Source: Clarkia xantiana subsp. parviflora
Taxonomy: Eukaryota; Streptophyta; Magnoliopsida; Myrtales; Onagraceae
Direction of reading: 5' to 3'
Length of the DNA stretch: 64,000 nt
Assembly: GCA_036873135.1 (NCBI GenBank)
Contig: JAPTYO010000024.1
Location: 248,001-312,000 of the forward strand
In this document: positions 1 to 11,672 of the stretch, one piece after another
Layout: each line of letters opens with the position of its first letter
Numbering within the stretch: position 1 is the stretch's first letter
Made by a program: the position numbers and the translations under genes
Notes under the pieces: model-generated
What the model was told of the DNA's origin: nothing
Databases searched by the model: none
The model's input: the letters and a program-made list of their open reading frames with translations, nothing else

Positions 1-2
1 CC

Positions 3-1505
3 AGCCATCCTTTCGTTCCGCGGCTGATAGATGCCGTTGCCCCGCCCGGGCTAGGTATTCCGACCATCAAGGAGTACGATGGTGAGGGGGACCCAGTTCG
101 CCATGTTCAGAGACATGTCCAGGCCTGCATAGGTAGGACTTCGAATGACGATCTTATATGCTCATTGTTCCCGATAACCTTGGGAGAAAGGGCCATGACT
201 TGGTTCTTCAACCTACCGCCAGGAAGCATCACCTGTTGGGCCGATATGCACGACCGCTTCATCAAGCAGTACCAAGGCCGAAGGCGTCTCCTGAAGAGTG
301 TAAGGTCCCTGACCCAGGTGGTACAGAGACCCGATGAATCGTTGGCATACTACTACCAACGGTTCACTGCTAGTGCCGCGGAGATTGATGAAGAAATCTC
401 GGAGGGAGAGACCATCCGTACTTTCCTGCGGAACTTGAGCGCTCCGTACGGTTCCGACCTGATGCACAGCGTAGCCGCGAAGGCTGTGTGGAGTATGGAG
501 GCCCTGCAAGCGAGGGTAAAACAGCAGATCGATGTCCAGGAGTCGAAGATTGCTGCTGGAGAGCTTGATCCTCCGAAGTCGGGAAGAGGAAAGCCATCGT
601 CTAAGCTGTCAGATGATCGCAAGAGGAGCGACAAATCGGAAGGAAGTAGAAACCGTGGTCGCTCCGAGAAAAGAGAGGACAAGCGTCCCCCGAGGAAGGA
701 CAATCGAGAGGGTCGGGCTGTCCCCATCAATGGCTCGATGACTTCTGTGTTAGCTGTGATGGATCGGCAGGGTCTCGCCCGATACCCTCGGAGAAAAGAA
801 GGCGAATTCCTAAGAGGCCACCCTGACCGTTACTGTCGCTACCATCAAGCCAATGGTCACGACACTGAAAACTGTAGGGAGCTGAAGAAAGAAATTGAGA
901 AGCTGATCCAGAAGGGGAAGCTAAAAGAGTTCGTCAGAAGGGGACGGTGCCGATCTCGTTCCAGGAGTCGGTCACGATCCCGTTCCAAGTCCCGTGACCG
1001 ATCCCCGAAGAAGAAGAAGGTTGAGCAAGAAGCCTCAGGTTCAGGTGCCCGTAAGGAGAGGCGGGGAACTATCAACGTCATCCACGGAGGAATGGCGGCG
1101 GGAGGTGATACCTCTGCTTCTCGGGAGAACTACGCTTCCCGCATATCTGCCGCTGTGGTGCTAGGCAAAAGGTCCCGGTCGTGGACCCTGAAGGAGGAAA
1201 TGGTGATTTCTTTCTCGGCAGAAGACCTGGTAGGCGTGGAGAGCCCTCACGACGACGCCTTGGTCGTCAGCCTGGACGTGGATGGGTTCGAGATGAAGCG
1301 AATCCTGATAGACGGAGGGAGTTCCTCCGACATCCTTTTCATGGACGCTCTGGAAGCCATGGGAAAGACGAAAAAAGACCTGACACAGGTGGACTTCCCG
1401 ATGGTGGGATTCTCTGGTTCCACTCAAGCAGCACCTCCGTACCCTTCCGCCGTTGGCGAAACCGGTTCCAGGCGAGCCGCTTTATCTCTATTTGGCTGTT
1501 TCTGA
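3..1505 (+). pseudogene. gag-pro: E1A gag-protease, 5'-truncated by the window and fused out of frame at its 3' end
   Basis: The reading frame is open from base 3 and matches the E1B gag-protease product from the middle of Gag onward. It has the retrotransposon Gag core (about 150-530), the zinc knuckle CRYHQANGHDTENC (about 826-870), an arginine-serine repeat followed by a lysine run (about 950-1020), and the start of an aspartic protease with the active-site segment RILIDGGSSSDIL (about 1299-1340). At about 1423 the protease is cut inside GFSGST and joined to RNase H sequence in another frame, giving a meaningless tail to 1505. Compared with E1B, at least 1.07 kb is missing (rest of protease, most of reverse transcriptase). 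The short shared ACT at the junction suggests a microhomology deletion. Gag would form the particle; this copy cannot make an active protease. Confidence 0.9.
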
Positions 1506-3685
1506 TGTGGCTGTTAGTTCTGTTTTGATTAAGATTGTCAAGGGCAACCAAGTGCCTGTCTATTATGTAAGCAAGGCGTTTACCAAGTCTGAAATAAATT
1601 ATCCCGCTATTGAGAAGTATCTCTTTGCGTTGATTATTGCCGCTCGAAAGCTACGACCTTACTTCCATGCCCATGAAGTTACGGTATTGACTAATCAGCC
1701 CTTGAAGCACTTTTTGAACCGACCGGAGGCGTCAGGGAGATTGGTGAAATGGGCCATCGAGCTTACGGAGTTCCGTATACATTTCGCTCCGAGAACTGCT
1801 ATTAAGGGCCAGGCATTGGCGGATTTTATAGCTGAGTCTACGGCACCCGATCTGGAAGTAACGGGTCCCGCAGAGGGGGCAACCATGGAGGTCCCGATAG
1901 CAGAACAAGCCCCGATAACAGAGCAGTCAGAACAGCCAAATGAGGAGAACACCTGGGAGATGTACACTGATGGTTCATCGAGTGTAGAAGGCTCGGGGGC
2001 AGGATTCGTATTGATACCGCCCGGTGGAGGCGAGCCCCTACGATATGCCTTGGCGTTGACATTCAAAGCCACCAACAATGAAGCGGAGTACGAGGCTCTT
2101 ATCACGGGCCTCAGGATTGCCAAGGGTACGGGAGTCGATCATCTAAAGGTGAAGTGTGATGCCAGCTTGGTCGTAAATCAAGTCCAGGGGAACTATGAAG
2201 CTAGGAGCCCGACAATGAAGAAGTATTTGCACGAGGGGCAGACTTTGAAGGGAAGCTTCAAAAGCTTCGATATCGAGGCGATCCCGAGGGAAGAAAACGC
2301 GGAAGCAGATGCCTTAAGCAAGTTCGCTCTGGGAGTGGCCCCCGAGGAGAATCAGAAGATGCATTTCCTAGAGAAGGTGATTATCTCAAACATTGATCCG
2401 GCGGAGATCTGCGCTATTGAGACAAGATCGGAGGAAGAAGAGAAGCCTACTTGGATGACCCCGATGGTCACATACCTGACTACGAGGGCACTCCCCGATG
2501 ACGAGGTGGCAGCTGTCAGGTTGCGTCGGATTGCGGATAACTACGCGATGGTGGACAACCAGTTATACAAAAAAGGGTACGTAAAGCCTTTTTTAAATTG
2601 CGTGGCGGAACCTGACACGAAATCGGATCCTGAGGGAGCTACACGAGGGAGTCGCGGCCTGTCATGAAGGGGCCCGATCTTTTGTGAGGAAAGCACTGAA
2701 CCTAGGCTACTATTGGCCTTCGATGAACAAGGAGGCGACATCAATGGTCCGATCCTGCGATGCATGCCAAAGGTACGCTCCAAATATCGTGGCTCCCGCC
2801 GCGGACTTAATGCCCATCAGGAGTGCATGGCCCTTCGCGCAGTGGGGGATTGACTTGGTGGGACCTCTTCCCCAAGCGAAAGGTCAGTGCAAGTATTTGC
2901 TCGTGGCCATCGATTACTTCTCAAAGTGGATAGAAGCTAAGGCATTGGCCAAGACGACGGGGCAGCAGATCCTCAAGTTCCTTCAAACTCAGATCATATC
3001 CCGGTATGGGGTCCCTCGAGTGTTGATCAGCGACAACGGCCCTCCGTTTAATGGGGCTCAGTTGAAGGAGTACCTGGAGGAATTGAACATCGAACATCGG
3101 ACCGCTTCAGTCCGCCACGCTCATACTAATGGCCAAGTGGAATCAGCCAACAAGATCGTGATGGATGGCTTGAAGAAGAGAGTCTACGCCTTGCAAGGCC
3201 ATTGGCTGGATGAGCTCGAGAACGTGCTGTGGGCTGTTAGAACAACACCCAAGCAATCGACGGGGGAAAATCCGATTGGCCTTGTCTATGGCACGGAGGC
3301 AGTCGCTCCCGTGGAGATAGCGGTGGCGTCCCATCGCGCGAAATATTACGAGCCCCTGACGAACGAAGAAATGAGACGTCTAGACTTAGACTTGCTCGAG
3401 GAAATGAGGTGGAAACCTGATGAAGTCCAGGCCCGGATGCGTCTGGCAACAGCCCGATATTACAATCGGCGTGTCAAGTCCCGACAATTCTTCGTGGGAG
3501 AACTTGTCTGGCGGAGGAACGAGTTCGTTCATCAAGATCGGATCAACAAGCTATCACCAAAATGGGAGGGACCTTACAAGATCGTAGGGATGCCAGCCCC
3601 CAATGCATACAAACTAGAGGACCTTGATGGCAAGACGTTGAAGCATTCCTTCAGTGGCGAACACTTGAAGAAGTATCATGTTTGA
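1424..3685 (+). pseudogene. pol: E1A pol remnant: RNase H and integrase
   Basis: From 1424 the sequence enters the connection/RNase H part of pol. RNase H shows MYTDGSSS, NNEAEYEAL and VKCDASLV, which hold the expected D-E-D residues. The frame breaks at about 2623, where one extra A (cacgaaatc against cacgaatc in E1B) shifts it; a second frame then runs from 2684 to 3685. That part is integrase: an H-H-C-C zinc module ending in CDACQRYAP, then the D-D-E core as GIDLVGPL, LISDNGPPF and NGQVESAN, and a C-terminal chromatin-facing region ending SGEHLKKYHV. All reverse-transcriptase motifs are absent from this copy. It is non-autonomous and broken, but the integrase reading frame itself has no stop. 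Confidence 0.9.
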
Positions 3686-4574
3686 TATTAAGTCGCCGCG
3701 AATGGCGCAAGTTATCTATCAATCCGATGTAAGCAAAGCTTTGAGTTATTAATAAAAGAAGTTGCTTCCGATCAAATTATTTTCAGAATTATTCTAACTG
3801 TTAGTAAGACGTCCTGAAGGACGCGACAAAAGCCTTCCGAGGTACGATAAAAGCCTTCCGAGGTACGAGTAAGTCGCCTTTATGGCGCGGCAAAAAGCCT
3901 TAACAGGTACGGACAAAAGCCCTACGAGGTACGTATAAGTCGTCTATATGATGTAACCAAAAGCCTAGGTACGAAAGGGCCCTAATGGGTCCGCGTAAGT
4001 CGTCTATATGATGCGGCCAAAAGCCTTAACGGGTACGAAAAGCCTTAACAGGTCCGCGTAAGTCGTCTATATGATGCGGCCAAAAGCCTTAACGGGTATG
4101 AAAAAAGCCCTAGTGGGTCCGCGTAAGTCGTCTATATGACGTGGCCAAAAGCCCTAACGGGTATGACTAAAGTCGTCTGAAAGGACGCGATAAAAGCCTC
4201 AAAGGGTATGATGAAATCATCTTAATGATGTGCGATTGGACGAGAAACCTTAAGTGGTGAAGTCCCGATTGGACGAGAAGCCTTAAGTGGTGAAGTCCCG
4301 ATTGGACGAGAAACCTTAAGTGGTGAAGTCCCGATTGGACGAGAAGCCTTAAATGGTGAAGTCCTGAGTCAAGCGTCGGAAGGACGTATGGAGTCATCTC
4401 AAATGGTGCATCGGAACGTTCTGAGTAACGAGTTTAAAGCCGCTTTAAATAAGTGCAAACGATTGTCGAGATCAAAACAGATAAAAGAAATTCCTTACAT
4501 AAAGGCTCGAAGGCCTAGGAGTTCTGATACAAAAGACGAAGGAGAAAAACTACAAGGACTAAAAAGATGTAACA
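3686..4574. repeat. E1A 3' non-coding region with two tandem arrays
   Basis: No gene is seen here. From about 3806 to 4220 there are degenerate units of roughly 60 bp containing gtaagtcgtctatatgatg and aaaagccttaacgggtac. From about 4237 to 4365 there are four units of 33 bp, each containing cgattggacgagaagcc and taagtggtgaagtcc. E1B carries the same arrays at 32517-33090 in the opposite orientation. The region lies between the end of integrase and the 3' end of the antisense gene, so it separates two convergent genes and may hold their polyadenylation signals (inference). Confidence 0.85.
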
Positions 4575-6882
4575 TTAGACTTGATCCTTGTTGGAAGATG
4601 GATCCTCAGCAATATCGGAGGGAGCAAGGTTCGGAGGGGCCTGGGCAGAAGGCTCCGCAGCCGGCGGAGTCGGGTCCACGGCAGCAGTCTCTTCACTCTC
4701 CGCGGGGAGGTTGAAGTACTTCTCCGCGACGGGGGCGAGAGACTCGGACTTCGTGAAGTCAATGGAATCCGCGTAGGCTGTGTAGAGTTCTTCGACGGCG
4801 TTGTACAAAACATCCTCCACCTCGGACTTGCAGAACTCTACAGCATCCACCTTCCTCGCGACCCTGCTGGAAACCTTCCTCGCAGCCCTGCAGGCGGCCC
4901 TCCTCGAGGCCTTGAGCCTTTGCCTCATTCAGCTTGGCAGAGAACTCAGCCCTCTCGGCCTCAAATCTCGCCTTGGTCTCCGCGAGAAGATCTGCGAAGA
5001 CGCCCTTCTCGTGAATGAGCTGCTTCTTCTCCGCCTTATTCCGCTGCTGCTCCACCTGGACCATCTTCCGCTCCCGACGCATGACAGCCTCATGATCTTG
5101 AACCTGCTTGAGCAGGCCCGAAGCCATCTCGTCAAGGAGAGTTTTCTCCTTGGCCATCTTGTTCTTGGCCGCCACCGCCTCGTCGAGGTCCACCTGGAGC
5201 TTGGCTAACGCATCGGGGTCCGATTTAGCTTCAGCCTCCTCCAAAGCACTCTTCAGACTTAAGGCGATGGCAAAACAGCGCTGCTGGTCCGCGGTTTCCT
5301 AAGGCGAAAGGAAAAAAGATTAGAATTCGATGGTCGAAGACAGGGATAAGGAAGAAAACAAGCAAAGGTAAAGTATTACCTCCATCCGACGAACGGCCAT
5401 AGCGCGGAACTCCTCTTCGATGTCCTCCCGCGTTAAGCAAAGCGGCTGTCTCAAAGCGGGAGGAATTGACCCTGCCAGCAGATGCAGGGCCAAGTCAGGC
5501 TGAAGATTCCCCCGTTGAACCGAAAACCCTTGGAGGGATTCGATCGGACGCCAGGGAACCGTCGCCTGGTCGGGGGTGTAAATCTTGTAAAGATTTTCAT
5601 CCATCGGAAGAGGAGGGATAACCTCGGCATTATCAGTGGGAGGAGCTACCTCGGTCGAAGGAGGCTCAGGTGTAGGAGTGCGGAGCTCGGGAGGAGGACT
5701 CCGGGACACGTCCCTCACGGCGGGCCTCAGGCTCCTTTGCCCCGACCTTCCGCGGGGAAGCAGGCCACTCTCGTCGAGTTCTTCGAAGGAAGGAGAGGCT
5801 TCCAAATCAGTCACCCGACGGAACTTGGCATCCGCCGGGACATCCTCCAGCATCAGTTCTTGCGGAGCCGCAGTCTCCGCTGGAGTGGCAGCCTTCGTCG
5901 GAGCAGGAGTCTCCGATGGACCTGCGGTGGCAGGACGAACATAGTCAGGAAGAATTCCACCAGGACACCATAGAATTTGACGTTCGAGATGCTGGTCCTT
6001 CCCAAAGAAGTTGTAATATCCCGCCTTGAAAACGCGGGGGACTTCTCCTCGAAGGATGTATTTGATTTCCCGAACCCGCGATTCCCGATCAGCGGGGATA
6101 AACTCCTTGGGAACTAGCTTCCTATATCTTTTAATGGCACGACGAACGCGCTTACCTTCCTCGACGGTGGTGGCCCCGAAGGCCCAATCTATCTCCTCCC
6201 TCCTAGCCTTCTTGGCCACGACCTGTTCTTCGGTCGGGGGAGCAGCAGACAGGGTGGCGGAAGAGGAAGCGCCCTTCTTCACCAACTTACGCTTCCTCTT
6301 AGAGCCACCTGGGACGGCATCAGTCTCGCCCTGCTTCATAATGAGATGAGTCAGCAGAGAAGCCTTCTTGGCTGCAAAGGTAAAAGACAAGATGGTTAGA
6401 AGTGTTACCCAGACGACCAAATCTTTGGAAACAGAGTCGAGTAGTCGGACTCCGATGTGGATCAAGTCCTTCTCCAGGAGCTTGTTGGCGTCGAGGGGTA
6501 TGAAGTTATCCCCCCAACGGTAGAGCTGAACCATTTGGAGAGTGTTGAGGTCATCCTCAGTGTAGTCCAGAAGCTTGGGGGCAGGGTCCACCACAACCTC
6601 CCATTGAGGCCATGGGACGGAGCTGTGTTGGACGAAGAAGTAATACTTCTTCCATCCGCTGTTGTCAGACCCCGAGTCGCGAATCAGCACCCGATCCTTG
6701 TGGAACTTCCAAGTTTTGCTATCCGAGCCGAAACGTGAAAGTTGCTCCTTTGTCCACTTGGGGAGTCGGGGGGAGAAGGAGCAGACACTAGCCTTGTTGC
6801 ACTTCATGCCATAAAAGGTACGGAAGAGTAGTAGACTGTACGTCCACTGCTGGCGGTGGCACAAAAGCTGGAAGGCATTCCA
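4575..6882 (-). pseudogene. E1A antisense gene, 3' part (Transposase_28-like N region, coiled-coil C region)
   Basis: This gene runs against the direction of the retrotransposon. Its 5' part lies at 27791-28190; E2A is inserted in exon 2 at 6882/6883. The N-terminal part of the product resembles the putative gypsy-type transposon family (Pfam Transposase_28 style), a globular domain of unknown function. The middle is rich in proline, serine and acidic residues. An 80-nt GT-AG intron lies at 5300-5379. The last exon encodes a long charged coiled coil (about 4860-5240) with GR-EEG repeats. Near 4853 this copy lacks 47 nt that E1B has; the flanks share AAGG, and the frame is broken. The function is unknown. 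The family name does not show transposase activity. Confidence 0.8.
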
Positions 6883-7743
6883 TGTTAGGTTATGAGATCT
6901 AGGTCAACGGGTGGTCGGTTTTGATCTCGCTCCTTACTGGGGATGTGTGTGATCCGGTATTTCTGAGTTGCCCTGTCTTAGCCTATCTTCTTCCTTCCTT
7001 CCTTCCTTCCTTTGCCTCTTCTCTCCTTCTACCCTGCAGAAGGGGCAGTACCAGACACGGAGGGGGGGGGTGGTGCCTGGTGAACCCTCTCCGATGCCTA
7101 AGTCAGTATTCTTCTTAGAGAGATAAACTAGAGAGATGTCAGAGCAAAATAATCCAAATCGCCAAGATGATCAAATGAGTTGTGAAGGTGGGGTATTTAT
7201 AGGCAACGGTGTCATTAAGGTGGCTTAATGACATCGTTAACCTTTAAACACACTTAATTATCCTTTAAACGCATAATTAAGATCTTAGGATACGGAGAAG
7301 GTAGGCGACGTGAACCGAGTGTGGGTGTCCGAAAATGGCGCAGGGGCCCTTGGGGGGAGGAGAAATCCGACCCCCAAGGGTAGGGGTTGGGTGAGGACAC
7401 CCAACCCCTCCTAGGGAGGATGGGGTTGGCCAACCCCATCCCTCCTAGGAGAGATCGGGTTGGCCGACCCGATCTCTCCTAGGAGAGATCGGGTTGGTCC
7501 ACCCGATCTCCCCTAGGAGAGATCGGGTTGGCTGACCCGATCTCTCCTAGGGGAGGTCGGGTGTGGCCACCCAACCTCACCTAGGTGAGTTTACTTTGGT
7601 CGGACGGGCGCTTCGGTCCCGTCCGAGCCGTTGATGTTCTCGCGAAGTGTTCGGGTTGAAGTTTCGATTTACAATCGTTAATGGGACGATAAAAATACAA
7701 CGGTTTGGAAGTCAACGGGTTCAAATTGGGCGTATATCCATCA
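6883..7743 (-). repeat. E2A 3' LTR
   Basis: The LTR is 861 bp long and bounded by tgttagg and ccatca. A TATA-like ctataaatacc for the minus direction is at about 7190-7200. A ctt/cttc microsatellite is at about 6985-7015. A block at about 7370-7600 is built of repeated inverted units around cctagg and gatcgggttggc. Confidence 0.95.
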
Positions 7744-9470
7744 CATGCCCCCGAGTCAACCAATGGCCTAACCCTTGATTGACTCTATTTCAGGATGGTA
7801 TGATACGCGCAATTTGAAACCGGGGTTTCTACCTTTCATCTGAGTGCCAACTTACCCATGGATGCATGTCTTCGACTCTGCCCCCTGCCTTATGAGATAG
7901 AGGAGTTGTAAACGTTAGAGTAGCACGGACGTATGCCTAAGCATGCGTCCGTCTGAGGCGGGAGCAATAAATCTATCTTTGCTACCGGTGTATACTTAAA
8001 AAATGCATACTCTTATAAGGATGTAATACGAATGCAACTAAGTGACTTATGCTTCAAATTCGTGCCGAAATTCTATCTAAGTGAGTAAAAATTTAATTTT
8101 GGCTAAAAATTTTCCTAAGTATGGAATGCTCAAAAATAAAACTAACTTGATAGTTTTTCTAAGTATGGAAATATACTTAGCCATAGTTGAAAGGGATAAA
8201 AATGATGGTTTTTCCTTGGCCCTTAGATTTCATTTAAAGATAGATGGAGGGTGGTGATCAAAACCCCTTAAAAACCCTATCATCTTTTCAAAATAGAGGA
8301 CAGTTAGAAAAATACCTCAAAGAGTCACCATAGCCACCATCTTCCCTCTTCACTCACCCTTGGAGAGCAAGAAAAATTGGAGAGCACCCCCAAGGTTAGG
8401 GCCGGCCAGAATTCCGGCGAGAGACACGAAATTCCGGCCAGCAGCTCCGGCGGGAAGAGACCACCAGCACGGGACAGAGCCGGTCGGTGGATTGGTGACG
8501 TGAGACGACGGCGTGGAGGCGGGACGGACCAGTGGCGGCGTGAAGGAGCAGCTGACGGAGGTGGAGCCTGGTCCGACGCAGGCGGTCGACGGCGACGTGA
8601 CTCCCGGTGGCTGACGGACGAAAGCGACGCGGTACGAGCTTGGCCGACGGAGGGCTGCGACCAGACGAGCAGCGGCGTCGGGAGGCTTCGACGGCGAGTT
8701 TACCTCCGACGACGGCAGCGCTAGCTTCGGCCAGAACAGTCGACGGCGGGACAGGGGGGCTCCGACGTGATCTGGGGCGGACTCCGGCGGCGAAAGGACG
8801 GCTGGGAGCGACTCCGGCGACGACGGAATTGGGACTCTGGCGAGGGGCTGATTTCCGGCAACGCTCAAATTCGAATTCCGGACCCGTTTATCACATCGGG
8901 TCGGGTTTTCCGAAGGTCCGCTCTTTTCCTTTCCGTTACCGCGTAAAACGTTGATTTTTGAATCGTTGATATTTGATTGCCGATGCTTGATTGCCGAAAT
9001 TTAATTGAATGTGGGATTGCCGTAGATAGTCGTTGGTAGTTATGGATTTGGGAAAAAGGTTTGCCGGATGTGGTTTCTTGTCCGATTGGGCTATCCTGGT
9101 TTTGAATTTGATGTCGTACCGCCGTTGGTGTGTTAATCTTTGTTGGAGGGTATAATGGTAATTTTTTCCAAAACCCGACCTTAGGCTCGGATAAAATTAT
9201 TCAGCTTGGTTATCGTGGTGTCCTTGGCTCATGTTGACTATCTTTGCTGGGTGTCTTTGGATCTGTGACTGTTGTCGTTGGTCGGGTGTTGGAATGTTTC
9301 CGGTTCTTCGGAAATTTTTCTTGTCTTGATATTTGTCGTGCCGTGGCAGGTACTGTATTCCTGGTGGTGTCCGCGCACACAGACTCTACAGAGGCGTCGC
9401 ATCCTCCGAAGGATGAGTGAGTTCCTTTCCTATTGCTAGCTTAGTGTCGTGACCTTCGTTGGGGTGTTAG
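7744..9470. other. E2A region between 3' LTR and antisense gene, non-coding
   Basis: Just inside the LTR is catgcccccgagtc, the complement of a polypurine-type tract for minus-strand synthesis. An AT-rich stretch follows (about 7980-8340), then a GC-rich stretch (about 8380-8950) full of cgacgg and ggcggcg. The GC-rich part gives open frames on both strands, but these look compositional. A related copy lies at 18700-20453 in E2B. It probably holds the promoter and leader of the antisense gene. I could not place a TATA box or a start codon with confidence. Confidence 0.6.
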
Positions 9471-9474
9471 TCGA

Positions 9475-10760
9475 AACTTGATTCGAACTTTGGGATTTCT
9501 TGCTACCTTTGCCTTAGGTTTCGCTATCTTGTCGGAGAACCATCTCACTAGGTCCGATTACAATGAGCATGTTACCCTAGGAGATATCTGTCCCCTAGAT
9601 GAGCCTCTGTATCCTTTCCTTCCCTCCTTGGGGAATGCTCGCGAGACGGTGACGGAGCCTCCTAGAGGGAAGGTCGCCGTGTACCCCTCCCATATTCGAT
9701 TTGGGTTGAGGTTGCCTTACTTTGATGACCTCATAGAGTTGAGCAGGTTCTTCAGGATTTCTCCTGTGAACCTTGCCCCCAGTGCCCTTCGTGTCTGGGT
9801 GGGCTTCCGGGTGCTGTGCCATTGGTACTCCTGGAAGTACTCCCTCGTTCTGTTCCGATGTTTCTATCGGTTCCAATACCAGACGAAGGTGGGGTTCGCG
9901 AGTTTCGTAACTCGCCATCCGACCTTCAAGGATCCCCGATTTGCTGATTTCGGGTTGAGTGGGATCGAGTGGGATACCTCCCTCCGTTTCGTGGCCCGGA
10001 GTGACAATTCGGCCAGTCACTGGGCTAAGCATTACTTCTTCATTACGGATCGATACGTCACTTGGTCGGTCTTGAATGAGGATCGGTCCGATGGTTGGCC
10101 TGCTTTCGGAGAGTTCTCTTCAGTTGATTTAGAGACTATGAAGATCATTCACGAGAGCAACAGGACTCGGTCATACTGCCCCGTGTCCTTAGTGACTGAG
10201 ACGGATCTTTACGAGGCCGGGATCAGTTTGACTCCTGACTCCGGGGGTTCGGTATGTCACTTGGTCTTTACATCTTTATTTACCTTCTGCTCTTCCTTTG
10301 TAGGTTGGTTTCATGGAAAAACCTATAACGTGCAGGGAGCCCCTGTTGATCTAAGCAAGAGGAAGGCTCCTTCTAGTTCCGCTTTGAAGAAATCCCCCTG
10401 CCTGGGAAGAAGGCTGGGGCCTCTGGTATGCTTTCTCCTATTTGCTTCTTTATGGTATAACTTGTGTTTTTCTTTATCTTGCTTTTCTTACATTGCTAGG
10501 GCGTTCCCCCTTGGTGACTGAGAGGGTCGTCTCCGTAGGCAGAGATTCTGGACCTTCCAAGTCCAAGCCGCGGAGATCTGATTCTGAGGCTGGGGCCTCG
10601 GCTGCTAAGAGGAAGAAAGCTGCGGATCCTGCTTCGCCTACTGCTCGTCCTCCGATCCTATCTCGTGATAAGGAGATGGTGGTCGAAGAGGTGCCTTCCC
10701 TGGCTGACAAAGGGAAGCGACCAGTTGGTGGTGGTTCTCATGCCCCCCAGCCGAGGGCAC
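9475..10760 (+). pseudogene. E2A antisense gene, 5' part, cut by E2B
   Basis: This part encodes a Transposase_28-like domain; FGLRLPYFDDLIELSRFF and LRVWVGFRVLCHWY are recognisable family-like stretches. Probable introns are 10252-10303 and 10426-10499. The third coding block (10500-10760) is charged and lysine-rich. The first exon was not resolved; an acceptor-like ttag lies at about 9467-9470. The gene continues at 21289 after the E2B insert, because 10751-10760 joined to 21289-21297 recreates the uninterrupted sequence seen in E2B at about 17410-17430. It is the counterpart of the E1 antisense genes. Its role is unknown. Confidence 0.75.
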
Positions 10761-11621
10761 TGATGGATATACGCCCAATTTGAACCCGTTGACTTCCGAA
10801 CCGTTGTATTTTTATCGTCCCATTTATGATTGCAAATCGAAACTTCAACCCGGACACTTCGCGAGAACATCGACGGCTCGGACGGGGCCGAAGCGCCCGT
10901 CCGACAGAGGCGAACTCACCTAGGTGAGGTTGGGTGGCCACACCCGACCTCCCCTAGGGGAGATCGGGTTGGCCAACCCGATCTCTCCTAGGAGAGATCG
11001 GGTCAGCCAACCCGATCTCTCCTAGGAGAGATCGGGTCGGCCAACCCGATCCCTCCTAGGAGGGATGGGGTTGGCCAACCCCACCCTCCCTAGGAGGGGT
11101 TGGGTGTCCTCACCCAACCCCTACCCTTGGGGGTCGGATTTCTCCCCCCCAAGGGCCCCGACACCATCTTCAGACTCCCATGCTCGGTCCACTCTGCCTA
11201 CCTCCTCCGAATCCTAAGGTCTTAATTATGCGCTTAAAGGTTAATTAATTGTGTTTAAGGGCTAACGATGTCATTAAGCCACCTTAATGACACCGTTGCC
11301 TATAAATACCCCACCTTCACAACTCATTTGATCATCTTGGCCATTTTGGACATTTTAGCTCTGACATCTCTCTAGCTTTATCTCTCTAGAAAAGTACTGA
11401 CTTAGGCATCAGAGAGGGTTCACCAGGCACCACCCCCCCTCCTCCGTGTCTGGTATTGCCCCTTCTGCAGGCTAGAAGGAGAGAAGAAGCAAAGGAAGGA
11501 AAGAAGGAAAGAAGAAGATAGACTAAGGTAGAGCAACTCAGGAACACCGGATCGCACACATCCCCCGTAAGGAGTGAGATCAAAGCCGACCCCCCGTTGA
11601 CCTAGATCTCATAACTTAACA
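10761..11621 (+). repeat. E2B 5' LTR
   Basis: The LTR is 861 bp long, bounded by tgatggat and cttaaca. The TATA box tataaatacc is at 11301-11310. An inverted-unit block with cctagg centres runs from about 10920 to 11150. A purine-rich aagg microsatellite is at about 11490-11515. Confidence 0.95.
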
Positions 11622-11640
11622 CTTGGCGCCGTCTGTAGGC
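11622..11640 (+). promoter_or_regulatory. E2B primer binding site
   Basis: Directly after the LTR end comes cttggcgccgtctgtaggc. The TGGCGCC core is typical of tRNA-primed plant gypsy elements. E1B has the closely related TTGGCGCCGTCTGTGGG at 38641-38625 on the minus strand. I did not assign the tRNA. Confidence 0.8.
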
Positions 11641-11672
11641 TTCGGACAGAAAGCCTGGCTATTACACGAGCT

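Noticed and set aside
4581..5302. Overlapping plus-strand frames opposite the E1A antisense gene
   Set aside because: They are shadows of the coiled-coil exon. The minus-strand frame matches E1B and has intron signals.
8377..8954. GC-rich open frames on both strands in the E2A leader (also about 19340-19850 in E2B)
   Set aside because: The composition (cgacgg, ggcggcg) removes stops in all frames. The two copies do not keep a common protein frame, and no domain is recognised.
11386..11583. Short open frame repeated in every E2 LTR
   Set aside because: It lies in the transcribed LTR leader with a microsatellite, and it changes between copies through indels in the C run.
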